Source: Nucisporomicrobium flavum | GTDB lineage: Bacteria > Actinomycetota > Actinomycetes > Mycobacteriales > Micromonosporaceae | Length of the DNA: 64,000 nucleotides | Direction: 5' to 3' | NCBI RefSeq assembly: GCF_016464385.1 | Contig: NZ_JADMLH010000012.1 | Coordinates: 124,001 to 188,000 of the forward strand | Shown here: positions 43,273-52,507 of the stretch, one piece after another | Position numbering within the stretch: the stretch's first letter is position 1 | Layout: each line of letters begins with the position of its first letter | Made by a program: the position numbers and the translations under genes | Notes under the pieces: model-generated | What the model saw: only the letters and a program-made list of their open reading frames with translations | Database searches by the model: none | Told to the model about the DNA's origin: nothing

Positions 43273-45528
43273 TCAGGAGAACCGCGCCACGGCTTCGTCG
43301 ACCTGCTGTTCGGTGATGGGGGAGCCCGGGAAGCGCGACAGCCGCTGCAGCGGGATCGCGCGCATCATCTGGCCGTGCTGCGGGTCGAACAGCATCCCGT
43401 GGAACATGCTGTCCTCGATGCCCTCGCGCAGCCACGGGCCACCGGCCGGGTGGGCGAGCCATTCGTCCACGGTCGACGACGGGGTCAGCGGCGTGGTGAC
43501 GTCGTCGCCGGTCAGCTCGACGGTGGTCTCGAGGCGGATGTCGCGGGAGGAGGCGCCGGCGCGGATGCCGAACGTGCCGCCCTCGACGGTCCAGCGCCGC
43601 AGCGCCGGGTGCCAGAACGCGAACGCCCGGTGTCCGAGCTCGACGGTGACCGGCTTGCTCTCGCCGGGTTCCAGGCTCACCTGCGCGAAGCCGCGCAGCT
43701 CCTGCTCCGGGCGGTAGACGCTGGCCTGCGGGTCGGTCACGTACACCTGGACGGTTTCCGTGCCGGCCCGCGGGCCGGTGTTGGTCACCGTGAGCGTGAC
43801 GGTCACGCTGGTGCCCTCGACGGTCGCGGTCAGATTTTCGTACGCGAATGACGTGTACGAGAGCCCGTGGCCGAACGGGTACGCGACCGGCAGCCGGTGC
43901 GCGTCGTACCAGCGGTAGCCGATGAGCAGCCCTTCGCCGTACCGGACGTGGCCGTGTTCGCCGGGGAAGTTGCCGAGCGCCGGGTTGTCCTCGTAGCGCA
44001 CCGGGATGGTCTCGGCGAGCTTGCCCGTGGGCGCCACCGTGCCGAGCAGCAGGTCCGCGGTGGCCGCGCCGCCGGCCTGGCCGAGCAGCCAGCCCTCGAG
44101 AATCGCGCGGGCGCGGTCCTGCCACGGGGCGACGGTGACGGCCGAGCCGTTGGACAGCACGACGACGACCCGCTGGTTCGCGTCGGCGACCGCGTGGAGC
44201 AGCTCGATCTGCTGGGCGGGCAGGTCCATGTGGTCGCGGTCGTAGCCCTCCGATTCGTACGCCGGCGGCAGGCCCAGGAACAGCACGGCGACGTCGGCGC
44301 CCGCGGCGGCCCGCACGGCCTCGTCGACGAGCGCGGGGTCGGTGGTCTCGGACTCGATGACGAAGCCGGGCGCGAACACGACGTCGCGCCGGCCGTCGAG
44401 CGCCGTGGTCAGCGCTTCGAGGGCGGTGTCCACCCGGGTGGGGTTGACCTGCGAGGATCCGGCGCCCTGGAACCGCGACGTACGGGCGAACTCGCCGATC
44501 ACCGCGACCGTGCCGCCGGTGTCCGCGAGCGGCAGGATGCCGTCGTCGTTCTTGAGCAGCACCGCGCTGGCGGCGGCCGCCTCGCGGGCGAGCGCGTGGT
44601 GGGCGTCGGCGTCGAAGGTCTGCCCCGGCGTGAGGGCCGGCAGCGAGCGGTTGAGCAGCTCGAGCAGCCGGGTGACGGCGAGGTCCACGTCCTTCTCGCT
44701 GAGGGTGCCGGCGCGGACGGCGTCGAGGATCACCCGCGTGCCCGAGCCGCCGGAGGAGGGCATCTCCAGGTCGAGGCCGGCGGCGACGGCGGCGTCGCGG
44801 CGGTTCACGGCGCCCCAGTCGGACACGACCAGGCCCTCGAAGCCCCACTCGTTGCGCAGCACCTCGGTGAGCAGCCAGCGGTCCTCGCTGGCGTACGTCC
44901 CGTTGATCCGGTTGTACGAGCACATGACGGTCCACGGCTGCGCCCCGGTCACCACCCGCTCGAACGCGGGCAGGTAGATCTCGCGCAGCGTGCGCTCGTC
45001 GACGTCGGCGGAGACCGTCATGCGCGCGGTCTCCTGGTTGTTGGCCGCGAAGTGCTTCAGCGACGTGCCGATGCCCTGGCTCTGCACGCCGGTGACCATC
45101 GCGGTGCCGAGCTCCCCGGCCAGCAGCGGGTCCTCGGAGAAGTACTCGAAGTTCCGCCCGCACAGCGGCGACCGCTTCATGTTGATGCCCGGTCCGAGCA
45201 GCACCGCGACCTCCGCGGCGCGGCATTCCCGGCCCAGCGCCTCGCCGATGCGGGTCAGCAGCCCGGTGTCCCAGGTCGAGGCGAGCCCGGCGGCGGGCGG
45301 GAAGCAGGTCGCGGGCACGCTGTCGTTGAGCCCTACGTGGTCCGAGTCGCCGGCCTGCTTGCGCAGGCCGTGCGGGCCGTCGGTGACCATCACGGAGGGG
45401 ATGCCCAGCCGCTCGACCGCCTGGGTACGCCAGAAGTCGGCGCCGTCGAGCAGCGCGGCCTTCTCGTCCAGGGTGAGGGCGCTGAGCAGGGCGGGGGTGT
45501 CCAGGGGCGGCGCGGCGTCAGCGGTCAT
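43273..45528 (-). CDS. Glycoside hydrolase family 3 beta-glucosidase
   Basis: Retaining GH3 enzyme (751 residues) removing non-reducing beta-linked sugars. The order is the usual TIM-like barrel (TDGPHGLRKQ near residue 49; KHFAANNQE with Lys-His; nucleophile Asp237 in VVSDWGAV), an alpha/beta sandwich with the acid/base region (YESEGYDRDHMD) and a fibronectin type III-like C-terminal domain (VEGTSVTVTLTVTN ... YRPEQELRGF). No signal peptide is present, so it acts inside the cell on an imported glycoside, perhaps a cello-oligosaccharide or a glucosylated natural product. Co-transcribed with an MFS transporter and divergent from a TetR gene across a near-perfect palindrome. Confidence 0.93.
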   Translation of the reverse strand: MTADAAPPLDTPALLSALTLDEKAALLDGADFWRTQAVERLGIPSVMVTDGPHGLRKQAGDSDHVGLNDSVPATCFPPAAGLASTWDTGLLTRIGEALGRECRAAEVAVLLGPGINMKRSPLCGRNFEYFSEDPLLAGELGTAMVTGVQSQGIGTSLKHFAANNQETARMTVSADVDERTLREIYLPAFERVVTGAQPWTVMCSYNRINGTYASEDRWLLTEVLRNEWGFEGLVVSDWGAVNRRDAAVAAGLDLEMPSSGGSGTRVILDAVRAGTLSEKDVDLAVTRLLELLNRSLPALTPGQTFDADAHHALAREAAAASAVLLKNDDGILPLADTGGTVAVIGEFARTSRFQGAGSSQVNPTRVDTALEALTTALDGRRDVVFAPGFVIESETTDPALVDEAVRAAAGADVAVLFLGLPPAYESEGYDRDHMDLPAQQIELLHAVADANQRVVVVLSNGSAVTVAPWQDRARAILEGWLLGQAGGAATADLLLGTVAPTGKLAETIPVRYEDNPALGNFPGEHGHVRYGEGLLIGYRWYDAHRLPVAYPFGHGLSYTSFAYENLTATVEGTSVTVTLTVTNTGPRAGTETVQVYVTDPQASVYRPEQELRGFAQVSLEPGESKPVTVELGHRAFAFWHPALRRWTVEGGTFGIRAGASSRDIRLETTVELTGDDVTTPLTPSSTVDEWLAHPAGGPWLREGIEDSMFHGMLFDPQHGQMMRAIPLQRLSRFPGSPITEQQVDEAVARFS

Positions 45529-45544
45529 GACCCCACCGTAACAA

Positions 45545-45570
45545 TGAAAACCTCCACGCGGAAGTTTTCA
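45545..45570. promoter_or_regulatory. 26-base palindromic TetR-type operator
   Basis: TGAAAACCTCC (45545-45555) and GGAAGTTTTCA (45560-45570) are inverted arms matching at 10 of 11 positions with a 4-base centre. The site lies between the divergent GH3 gene (start 45528) and tetR gene (start 45588). TACGAT at 45576-45581 is a likely -10 for the tetR gene, next to the palindrome. Confidence 0.75.
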
Positions 45571-45587
45571 GTCGCTACGATGGCGCG

Positions 45588-46232
45588 ATGGCGGACGCCC
45601 CGGACACCACGCTCGAGACCACCCGGCGCGGCGCGTACGAGAAGGGCGTACGGCGCCGGCGCGAGATCCTCGACCGGGCCATCGAGGTCTTCGCCGAGCG
45701 CGGGGCGCAGGGCACCTCGCTGCGCGCCATCGGCGAGGCGATCGGCGTGTCCCACGCGGCCCTCAAGCACTACTTCGCCTCGCGCGAGGAGCTGCTCATC
45801 GAGGTGTACCGGGCGGCCGAGGAGCGGTCGATCATCGGCGACCCGGCGCCCGAGACGTCCTCGGTGGTGGGGCTGATGACGCACGCGGCCCGGCGCAACC
45901 ACGGCGTGCCGGGGCTGGTGCAGCTGTACTCCACGCTGGTGGCGAGCGCGCTGGAGAACGGTCACGACGAGGCCCGGACCTTCTTCTCGGCCCGCTTCGA
46001 GGGGCTGCGCCGCATCCTCGCCACCCGGGTCCGCGAGGAGCAGGACGCGGGCCGCATCCGTGCCGACCTGGCCCCGCCGGCGGTGGCGGCCCTGATCATC
46101 GCCGCCTCGGACGGCCTGCAGACCCAGTGGCTGCTCGACCCGGCGGTCGACATCGAGGAGTCGTTGTCGCTGCTGGAAGCGCTGCTGGAGCGACCGCGCG
46201 ACCGACCCGCGGACAAGCCCGGAAGGGGCTAA
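45588..46232 (+). CDS. TetR-family transcriptional regulator
   Basis: Repressor (214 residues), N-terminal HTH with VRRRREILDRAIEVFAERG and TSLRAIGEAIGVSHAALKHYF, C-terminal TetR_C ligand domain with LMTHAARRNHGVPGLVQLYS. Many TetR proteins of this type regulate GH3-MFS pairs; the 26-base palindrome between the divergent starts is the probable binding site, and a sugar or glycoside the likely inducer. The ATG lies 6 bases after a TACGAT -10, so leaderless translation is possible. GC content and codon use match the neighbours, so nothing indicates recent transfer. Confidence 0.9.
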   Translation: MADAPDTTLETTRRGAYEKGVRRRREILDRAIEVFAERGAQGTSLRAIGEAIGVSHAALKHYFASREELLIEVYRAAEERSIIGDPAPETSSVVGLMTHAARRNHGVPGLVQLYSTLVASALENGHDEARTFFSARFEGLRRILATRVREEQDAGRIRADLAPPAVAALIIAASDGLQTQWLLDPAVDIEESLSLLEALLERPRDRPADKPGRG

Positions 46233-46568
46233 CGGCCCGGACCACGACGGGCCTTCCGGTGGGGGCGGCCGGGCCTTCCTGCTTTTGTCGGGCACGGTGT
46301 CCGTACCGAAGAATGAAGATCGTCAAAACGGGCTGAAGTAACGATCAGGTTGCGCCCCCGCGGCACGGCCGGTCACCGTCTCGGATAGGGTCTGGGATGA
46401 CGGCGACGGTGCCGGGCAGCACGGCCGGACGCGCCGGGGAGCGCCGCGACCTGCGGCGGTTCCCCAGACCGCGCGACGGCCCAGTCACAGCCGGCCTGCC
46501 TCACATGGTCGGCACGAAAACCTCCGCCGGTCGCAGAATCCGGCGGACCGAAACGAGGAGATCGACCT
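46233..46568. other. Intergenic region upstream of gap
   Basis: About 335 bases. A GGCCCG/CGGGCC hairpin follows the tetR stop and GGGCCTTCC occurs twice. A local AT-richer stretch at about 46300-46350 is the best place for the gap-pgk-tpi promoter, and TAGGGT at 46386-46391 is a possible -10, but no matching -35 is evident. A 72-codon open frame from 46397 runs into gap and is not believed. Confidence 0.45.
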
Positions 46569-47564
<996 letters not shown>

Positions 47565-47569
47565 GCACT

Positions 47570-48766
47570 GTGAAGACTCTCGACGACCTGCTCGGCGAGG
47601 GTGTTGCGGGTCGGCGCGTGCTCGTGCGCGCCGACCTGAACGTCCCGTTCGACAAGAAGGACGCCACGGTCATCAGCGACGACGGCCGCATCCGCGCGGT
47701 GCTGCCGACGCTGATCGCCCTGCGCGACGCGGGCGCGCGCGTGATCGTGTGCTCGCACCTGGGCCGCCCCAAGGGCGCACCCGACCCGAAGTACACGCTC
47801 GCGCCGGTCGCCACGCGCCTCGGCGAGCTGCTCGGCAACCCGGTGGTCTTCGCCTCGGACACCATCGGCGAGTCGGCCTCCGCCTCGGTGGACGCGCTGC
47901 AGGACGGCCAGGTGCTGCTCCTGGAGAACCTGCGCTTCAACGAGGGTGAGACGTCGAAGGACGACGCCGTGCGCGGTGCGTTCGCCGACAAGCTGGCCGC
48001 CCTCGCGGAGTACTACGTCGACGACGCGTTCGGCGCGGTGCACCGCAAGCACGCCTCCGTGTACGACGTCCCGGCCCGGCTGCCGCACTACGCGGGCGGC
48101 CTGGTGCTGCGCGAGGTCGACGTGCTCAAGCGCGTCACCGAGTCGCCGGAGCAGCCGTACGTGGTGGTGCTCGGCGGCTCGAAGGTCTCCGACAAGCTCG
48201 CCGTCATCCAGGCGCTGCTGCCGAAGGTCGACAAGCTGCTCGTCGGCGGCGGCATGTGCTTCACCTTCCTCAAGGCCCAGGGCCACGAGGTCGGGAAGTC
48301 GCTGCTCGAGGCCGAGATGATCGACACCTGCGCGTCGCTGCTCTCGCAGGCCGACGGCCGGATCGTGCTGCCGGTGGATGTCGTGGCGGCTTCGGCCTTC
48401 GCGGCCGACGCTGACCACGACGTGGTTGACGCCTCGGAGATTCCGGCCGACCGGCTGGGTCTCGACATCGGGCCGAAGTCCGTGGCGCTGTTCTCCGAGG
48501 CGATCTCCTCGGCGAAGACGGTGTTCTGGAACGGGCCGATGGGCGTGTTCGAGCTCGCGCCGTTCGCGGCCGGCACCCGGGGCGTGGCCGAGGCGATCAC
48601 CAAGATCGACGGCTTCTCCGTGGTCGGCGGCGGCGACTCGGCCGCGGCCGTCCGCACGCTCGGCATCGACGAGTCCGGCTTCGGCCACATCTCGACCGGT
48701 GGCGGCGCGTCACTGGAGTACCTCGAGGGCAAGACCCTCCCGGGCCTGTCCGCGCTGGAGAGCTGA
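47570..48766 (+). CDS. pgk: Phosphoglycerate kinase
   Basis: Glycolytic kinase transferring phosphate from 1,3-bisphosphoglycerate to ADP (398 residues). N-terminal RRVLVRADLNVPF, substrate loop SHLGRPKG, hinge region VLGGSKVSDKL and nucleotide site VVGGGDSAAAV are all present. The GTG at 47570 is chosen because the family starts with VKTLDDL-like sequence; the frame is open for a long way upstream as an overlap of gap. tpiA follows 3 bases after the stop, so the two are tightly coupled. Confidence 0.98.
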   Translation: MKTLDDLLGEGVAGRRVLVRADLNVPFDKKDATVISDDGRIRAVLPTLIALRDAGARVIVCSHLGRPKGAPDPKYTLAPVATRLGELLGNPVVFASDTIGESASASVDALQDGQVLLLENLRFNEGETSKDDAVRGAFADKLAALAEYYVDDAFGAVHRKHASVYDVPARLPHYAGGLVLREVDVLKRVTESPEQPYVVVLGGSKVSDKLAVIQALLPKVDKLLVGGGMCFTFLKAQGHEVGKSLLEAEMIDTCASLLSQADGRIVLPVDVVAASAFAADADHDVVDASEIPADRLGLDIGPKSVALFSEAISSAKTVFWNGPMGVFELAPFAAGTRGVAEAITKIDGFSVVGGGDSAAAVRTLGIDESGFGHISTGGGASLEYLEGKTLPGLSALES

Positions 48767-48769
48767 GCC

Positions 48770-49561
48770 ATGGCTGACGTCACCCGCCGCCCCATCATGG
48801 CCGGCAACTGGAAGATGAACCTCAACCACTTCGAGGCCATCCTCCTCGTGCAGAAGCTGGCCGCCAGCCTCACCGAGCAGCAGCTCACCGACGTCGAGGC
48901 GGTCGTGCTGCCGCCGTACACCGACCTGCGCAGCGTGCAGACGGCTATCGACGGCGACAAGGTGCAGATCAAGTACGGCGCCCAGGACCTGTCCCAGCAC
49001 AAGGGCGGCGCGTACACCGGGGAGATCTCCGGCGCGATGCTCGCCAAGCTGGGCTGCTCGTACGTGGTGGTCGGGCACTCCGAGCGCCGCGAGTACCACA
49101 ACGAGGACGACGCGCTGGTCAACGCCAAGGTGAAGGCGGCGCTGGCCAACGAGCTCACGCCGATCCTGTGCGTGGGCGAGGGGCTCGAGATCCGCGAGGC
49201 CGCCGGTCACGTCGCGCACTGCTGCACGCAGCTGGACGCGGCCCTCGACGGGCTCAAGGCCGAGCAGGTCAAGGACATCGTCATCGCGTACGAGCCGGTC
49301 TGGGCGATCGGCACCGGCAAGACCGCGACCCCCGACGACGCGCAGGAGGTGTGCGGCGCCATCCGGGCGCGGCTCGCCGAGAAGTACGGCGCCGAGACGG
49401 CCGACGCGGTGCGCATCCAGTACGGCGGCTCCGTGAAGGCGGCGAACATCGCCGCGATCATGGCGCAGCCGGACGTCGACGGTGCGCTGATCGGCGGCGC
49501 GAGCCTGGACGCGGAGGAGTTCGCCTCCATCGTCCGGTTCCGCGAGCACGTCCAGCGGTAA
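48770..49561 (+). CDS. tpiA: Triosephosphate isomerase
   Basis: Interconverts dihydroxyacetone phosphate and glyceraldehyde 3-phosphate (263 residues). Substrate Lys in GNWKMNLNH, catalytic His in GHSERREYH, catalytic Glu in AYEPVWAIGTGK and the phosphate loop YGGSVKAAN and IGGASLD are present. Last gene of the gap-pgk-tpiA operon; a 9-base perfect hairpin follows about 60 bases downstream, before secG. Confidence 0.98.
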   Translation: MADVTRRPIMAGNWKMNLNHFEAILLVQKLAASLTEQQLTDVEAVVLPPYTDLRSVQTAIDGDKVQIKYGAQDLSQHKGGAYTGEISGAMLAKLGCSYVVVGHSERREYHNEDDALVNAKVKAALANELTPILCVGEGLEIREAAGHVAHCCTQLDAALDGLKAEQVKDIVIAYEPVWAIGTGKTATPDDAQEVCGAIRARLAEKYGAETADAVRIQYGGSVKAANIAAIMAQPDVDGALIGGASLDAEEFASIVRFREHVQR

Positions 49562-49620
49562 CCGTCGTCGCGGAACCGTCCGCCCAGCGAGGCGGCCGGT
49601 TCCGCGCGCCGGTTCATTTC

Positions 49621-49645
49621 GGGCCGCCCTGGGGCGGCCCGTTCT
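49621..49645 (+). terminator. Terminator of the gap-pgk-tpiA operon
   Basis: GGGCCGCCC (49621-49629) and GGGCGGCCC (49632-49640) are a perfect stem followed by GTTCT. TATTGT at 49658-49663 just after it is a likely -10 for secG. Confidence 0.65.
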
Positions 49646-49705
49646 CCGCGCGCCCGCTATTGTGGGGTCCGCGCTGCCGTGCCCTTCGAGAGGACTGACC
49701 CCACC

Positions 49706-49960
49706 ATGCCGATCGCGTTCGCCTACACGTTGATCGTGTTGCTGGTCATCACCAGCATCCTGCTGACGCTGTTGATCCTGCTGCACCGCGGCAAGGGCGG
49801 CGGCATGTCCAGCATGTTCGGCGGCGGCGTCACCTCCAGCCTGGCCGGCTCCTCGGTGGCCGAGAAGAACCTCGACCGCTACACCGTTCTCGTCGGCATC
49901 GTGTGGTTCGCTTGCATCGTGGGCCTCGGGCTCTGGCTGAAGTTGCAGCAGGCGGGCTGA
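49706..49960 (+). CDS. secG: Preprotein translocase subunit SecG
   Basis: Small auxiliary subunit of the SecYEG channel (84 residues). Two membrane helices (about residues 4-24 and 60-80) flank the cytoplasmic loop LLHRGKGGGMSSMFGGG, the SecG signature. The ATG at 49706 is preferred to in-frame codons from 49679 because the first helix starts right here in the family; GAGAGG lies 12 bases upstream. Follows tpiA, as is usual, and is ended by a T-rich terminator before rbpA. Confidence 0.93.
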   Translation: MPIAFAYTLIVLLVITSILLTLLILLHRGKGGGMSSMFGGGVTSSLAGSSVAEKNLDRYTVLVGIVWFACIVGLGLWLKLQQAG

Positions 49961-50036
49961 AACACACTGTTAACGACCGGTTCCTTACCGTTCGTCAGTA
50001 ACACTTCCTCCGGCGTCTCAGGGGTCGTAAACTCTG

Positions 50037-50075
50037 CCGCGCGGTCCGGTCCGTCCGGGTCGCGCGGTTCTTTTT
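50037..50075 (+). terminator. Terminator between secG and rbpA (possible attenuator)
   Basis: CCGCGCG (50037-50043) pairs with CGCGCGG (50061-50067), with a nested CCGG/CCGG pairing, followed by TTCTTTTTT. It sits about 65 bases before the rbpA start; if the rbpA promoter lies upstream of it, it would act as an attenuator. Confidence 0.75.
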
Positions 50076-50139
50076 TGCCGCTCCTTTCCGCCGTTTCACC
50101 CCGGCGAAGAAACGCCTCTGAAAGACAGGAGTGACATCC

Positions 50140-50487
50140 GTGTCCAGTGGCAGCGCGATCCGCGGCAGCCGCGTCGGGTCCAGCCCGATGCGCCCCGACG
50201 AGCGCAGCGAACCCGCCCCGCGGCGGGAGGTGACGTACTGGTGCGCGGCCGGCCACGCGGTCGATGTCCGCTTCGCCGCCGACGTCACCCCGCCGGAAAC
50301 CTGGGACTGCGTCCGCTGCGGCCAGCCGGCCGGCCTCGACCGCAGCAACCCGCCCGGCCGGTTGCGCGTGGAGCCGTACAAGTCGCATCTGGCGTACGTG
50401 AAGGAGCGGCGCTCCGACGCGGACGGGGCGGCGATCCTGGCCGAGGCCCTGGCGAAGGTGCGCCAGCGTCGGGGGCGCAGCGAGTAG
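50140..50487 (+). CDS. rbpA: RNA polymerase-binding protein RbpA
   Basis: Actinobacteria-specific transcription factor (115 residues) that binds RNA polymerase and group 1/2 sigma factors and stabilises the open complex. The N-terminal arm AIRGSRVGSSP, the core YWCAAGH...WDCVRCGQPAG and the basic linker with YKSHLAYVKERRS followed by the sigma-interacting helix ILAEALAKV are all present. AGGAG 8 bases before the GTG at 50140 decides the start over the GTG at 50131. The secG-rbpA order is conserved. Confidence 0.95.
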   Translation: MSSGSAIRGSRVGSSPMRPDERSEPAPRREVTYWCAAGHAVDVRFAADVTPPETWDCVRCGQPAGLDRSNPPGRLRVEPYKSHLAYVKERRSDADGAAILAEALAKVRQRRGRSE

Positions 50488-50514
50488 CCGCGCGTCGGCT
50501 TACCGGCCGGCTTC

Positions 50515-50705
50515 CTGCGGGTTGATTGACGCCGCTGGGCCGGTTTGCTGCGGGTTGATTGACGCCGCTGGGCCGGTTTGCTGCGGGTTGGCTTACCCGC
50601 TGGGCCGGTTTGTTGCGGGTGGCTTACCCGCTGGGCCGGTTTGCTGCGGGTTGGCTTACCCGCTGGGCCGGCTTGCTGGGGTCGGGCTTGCCGTTGGGCG
50701 GCTCG
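50515..50705. repeat. Tandem repeat, about 5-6 copies of a 31-33 base unit
   Basis: CTGCGGGTT recurs at 50515, 50548, 50581, about 50613, 50644 and (degenerate) 50675. The first two intervals are 33 bases (with GATTGACGCCGCTGGGCC) and later ones 31-32 (with GGCTTACCCGCTGGGCC). It fills the 228-base gap between convergent rbpA and the GNAT gene. Confidence 0.88.
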
Positions 50706-50715
50706 GCGGGCCGGT

Positions 50716-51333
50716 TTACAGCGGGCTGGTGTCGCGGCCGAGGAAGGTCACCGACGTCGCGCCCGGCACCGTGAGCTCGACGAAGCCCAGCCGGTCGTAG
50801 AAGGCACGCGCCGACGTGTTCGTCGGCACCATGCCGAGGTGCACCCGCGGCACACCGGCCGCGCGCAGCCCCGCGAGGAACGCGCCGATCAGCCCACGCC
50901 CCCAGCCCTTGCCCTGCCACTCCGGCAGCAGGTCGATGTGCAGGTGCGCCGGGTAGTCGGCGAGCTCCGGCGTGACCATGCGCTCAGGGTGATAGTGCAG
51001 CGCGAGCATGCGGTCGTCCGGCGTCACCGGCGGGTCCTGCGGCAGCGGGTAGCGGTCGGCCGTCGCCGGCAGCCACTCGTCGCGGTAACGCCGGGCGAAG
51101 CGGGCCGTGTCCGCGGTGCCGAGCACGTAGCCGACCGCCGTGCCGGTGCCGTCGTCGAGGACGTGCGCGTGCTCCGGCTCGAGGATCACGTACGGCGCCG
51201 CGAAGATGTCGCCCATGAGCCGGTCGGACGAGTACTGCCCTCGGGCGTCTCCGCCGGCGTCCGCCGTACGGACGCAGATGTCATAGATGGTGTTCAGGTC
51301 CTCGGGGCGGTACGCGCGGATTGCTGGCTGCAC
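50716..51333 (-). CDS. GNAT-family N-acetyltransferase
   Basis: Acetyltransferase (205 residues). N-terminus AIRAYRPEDLNTIYDICVRT; acetyl-CoA loop LPEWQGKGWGRGLI; C-terminal NTSARAFYDRLGFVEL, all typical GNAT features. The form with HYHPERM and DYPAHLHIDLLPEWQGKG resembles the bacterial relatives of the acetyltransferase-like domain of O-GlcNAcase. The substrate is unknown. A GTG at 51333 fits the family start. It stands alone, convergent with rbpA and divergent from the secreted Pro/Ser-rich protein gene. Confidence 0.83.
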   Translation of the reverse strand: MQPAIRAYRPEDLNTIYDICVRTADAGGDARGQYSSDRLMGDIFAAPYVILEPEHAHVLDDGTGTAVGYVLGTADTARFARRYRDEWLPATADRYPLPQDPPVTPDDRMLALHYHPERMVTPELADYPAHLHIDLLPEWQGKGWGRGLIGAFLAGLRAAGVPRVHLGMVPTNTSARAFYDRLGFVELTVPGATSVTFLGRDTSPL

Positions 51334-51451
51334 GACGCCAGTCTAGGCGGGCATGATCTGTGACCGGCGTCACTGCGCACCCGCCAACCTTTTGCCGCGC
51401 CAGGCGTCCCTCCCAGCGAGAGCATGTCACCGATCGCAGGAGGACCACCCG

Positions 51452-51913
51452 ATGCGCCTGAGCGCCCGCGCCGCCGTCAGCACCGCCGCCGTCACCGCCG
51501 TCTTCGCGCTCGGCGGGACATATGCGGCGAACGCGTTCGCCGACTCCGGCCCGAAGCCCGCGCCCGTGCCGGCCACGTCGCCTGTCGGGTCGTCGCCGGC
51601 GGCGTCGCCCGTGCCCGCTACGTCGCCCGTATCGTCGCCGGTGCCGTCGCCCGTATCGTCGCCGGTATCGGAGATGCCGGGGCCGGTGCTACCGCCGGCC
51701 CGCCCGGAAGCGTCGCCGGCCCGTCCCGGAGCTTCCCCGGCTCGCCCCGAAGCGTCTCCGGCCCGCCCGGAGGCGTCCCCGGCGCGTCCTCAGGCGTCGC
51801 CCGTGGCCGTGCCGTCGCCCGCTCGACCGGAGGGCGCGGCGCCGTCACCCTCCCGGGCGCTCCCGCCGGTGAGCCCCGCCGCGGTACCGTCACCCACCCG
51901 GACCGCCCACTGA
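51452..51913 (+). CDS. Secreted Pro/Ser/Ala-rich repetitive protein
   Basis: Protein of 153 residues that I do not recognise. Residues 1-31 are a signal peptide with likely cleavage after AFA. The rest is low-complexity: TSPV/SSPV-type repeats in the first part, then five imperfect copies of ARPEASP (period 7 residues, 21 bases). CAGGAGG 7 bases before the ATG is a strong ribosome binding site. It is followed 15 bases later by an ECF sigma gene, so the two are probably co-transcribed; the sigma's membrane partner also has a Pro/Ser-rich outer part. A role as an envelope-associated spacer or stress target is only conjecture. Confidence 0.65.
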   Translation: MRLSARAAVSTAAVTAVFALGGTYAANAFADSGPKPAPVPATSPVGSSPAASPVPATSPVSSPVPSPVSSPVSEMPGPVLPPARPEASPARPGASPARPEASPARPEASPARPQASPVAVPSPARPEGAAPSPSRALPPVSPAAVPSPTRTAH

Positions 51914-51928
51914 CCCGCAGGGCCCGCC

Positions 51929-52507
51929 ATGATCCTCGCCATCCCGCTGCCGTCGCTGCTGCTGCGCCGGTTGCGATCGAGCGTGTCCACGCCCGTCCGG
52001 CGGCCGTCGGCGCCGGACGGGCCGCCGGCGATCAACGAGCTGTACCACGCGCGGCGGCTCGGGCTGGTGCGGCTGGCGGTGCTCATGGTCGACGACCTGG
52101 CGACGGCCGAGGACATCGTGCAGGACGTGTTCGCCGCCCTGTACCGGCGGCACGGGGCTGATCTGCGTACCGTCGCCGACCCGGAGGCCTACCTGACCTC
52201 CGGGGTGATGAACGCCGCCCGCTCGGCGCTGCGCCGCCGCCGGACCGCGCGCGCCTACGTGCCGCCGCCGGCGGGCACGGCCCCGGCGGCGGAGGAGCAG
52301 ATGCTGCTGGCCGACGGCGACCGGGAGGTGCTGGGGGCGCTGGGCGAGCTGACCGTACGGCAGCGCCAGGTCGTGGTCCTGCGCTACTGGTCGGAGCTGT
52401 CGGAACAGGAGATCGCCGACGTTCTGCACGTGTCCCGCGGCACGGTCAAGTCGACAGCCAGCCGCGCCCTGACCATCCTCCGCGGCCTGCTGGGAGAACG
52501 CCGATGA
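51929..52507 (+). CDS. ECF-family RNA polymerase sigma factor
   Basis: Extracytoplasmic-function sigma factor (192 residues). Region 2 is LVRLAVLMVDDLATAEDIVQ followed by DVFAALYRRH, region 4 is LTVRQRQVVVLRYWSELSEQEIADVLHVSRGTVKS, the canonical HTH contacting the -35. It has about 35 extra residues at the N-terminus before region 2, containing basic and hydrophobic segments. The stop overlaps the ATG of a 20-codon mini-ORF (ATGA), which begins a chain of coupled starts leading to the membrane protein gene at 52610. The type with a short C-terminus and no adjoining zinc anti-sigma suggests a SigE/SigM-like group controlled by an unusual membrane partner. Confidence 0.88.
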   Translation: MILAIPLPSLLLRRLRSSVSTPVRRPSAPDGPPAINELYHARRLGLVRLAVLMVDDLATAEDIVQDVFAALYRRHGADLRTVADPEAYLTSGVMNAARSALRRRRTARAYVPPPAGTAPAAEEQMLLADGDREVLGALGELTVRQRQVVVLRYWSELSEQEIADVLHVSRGTVKSTASRALTILRGLLGERR

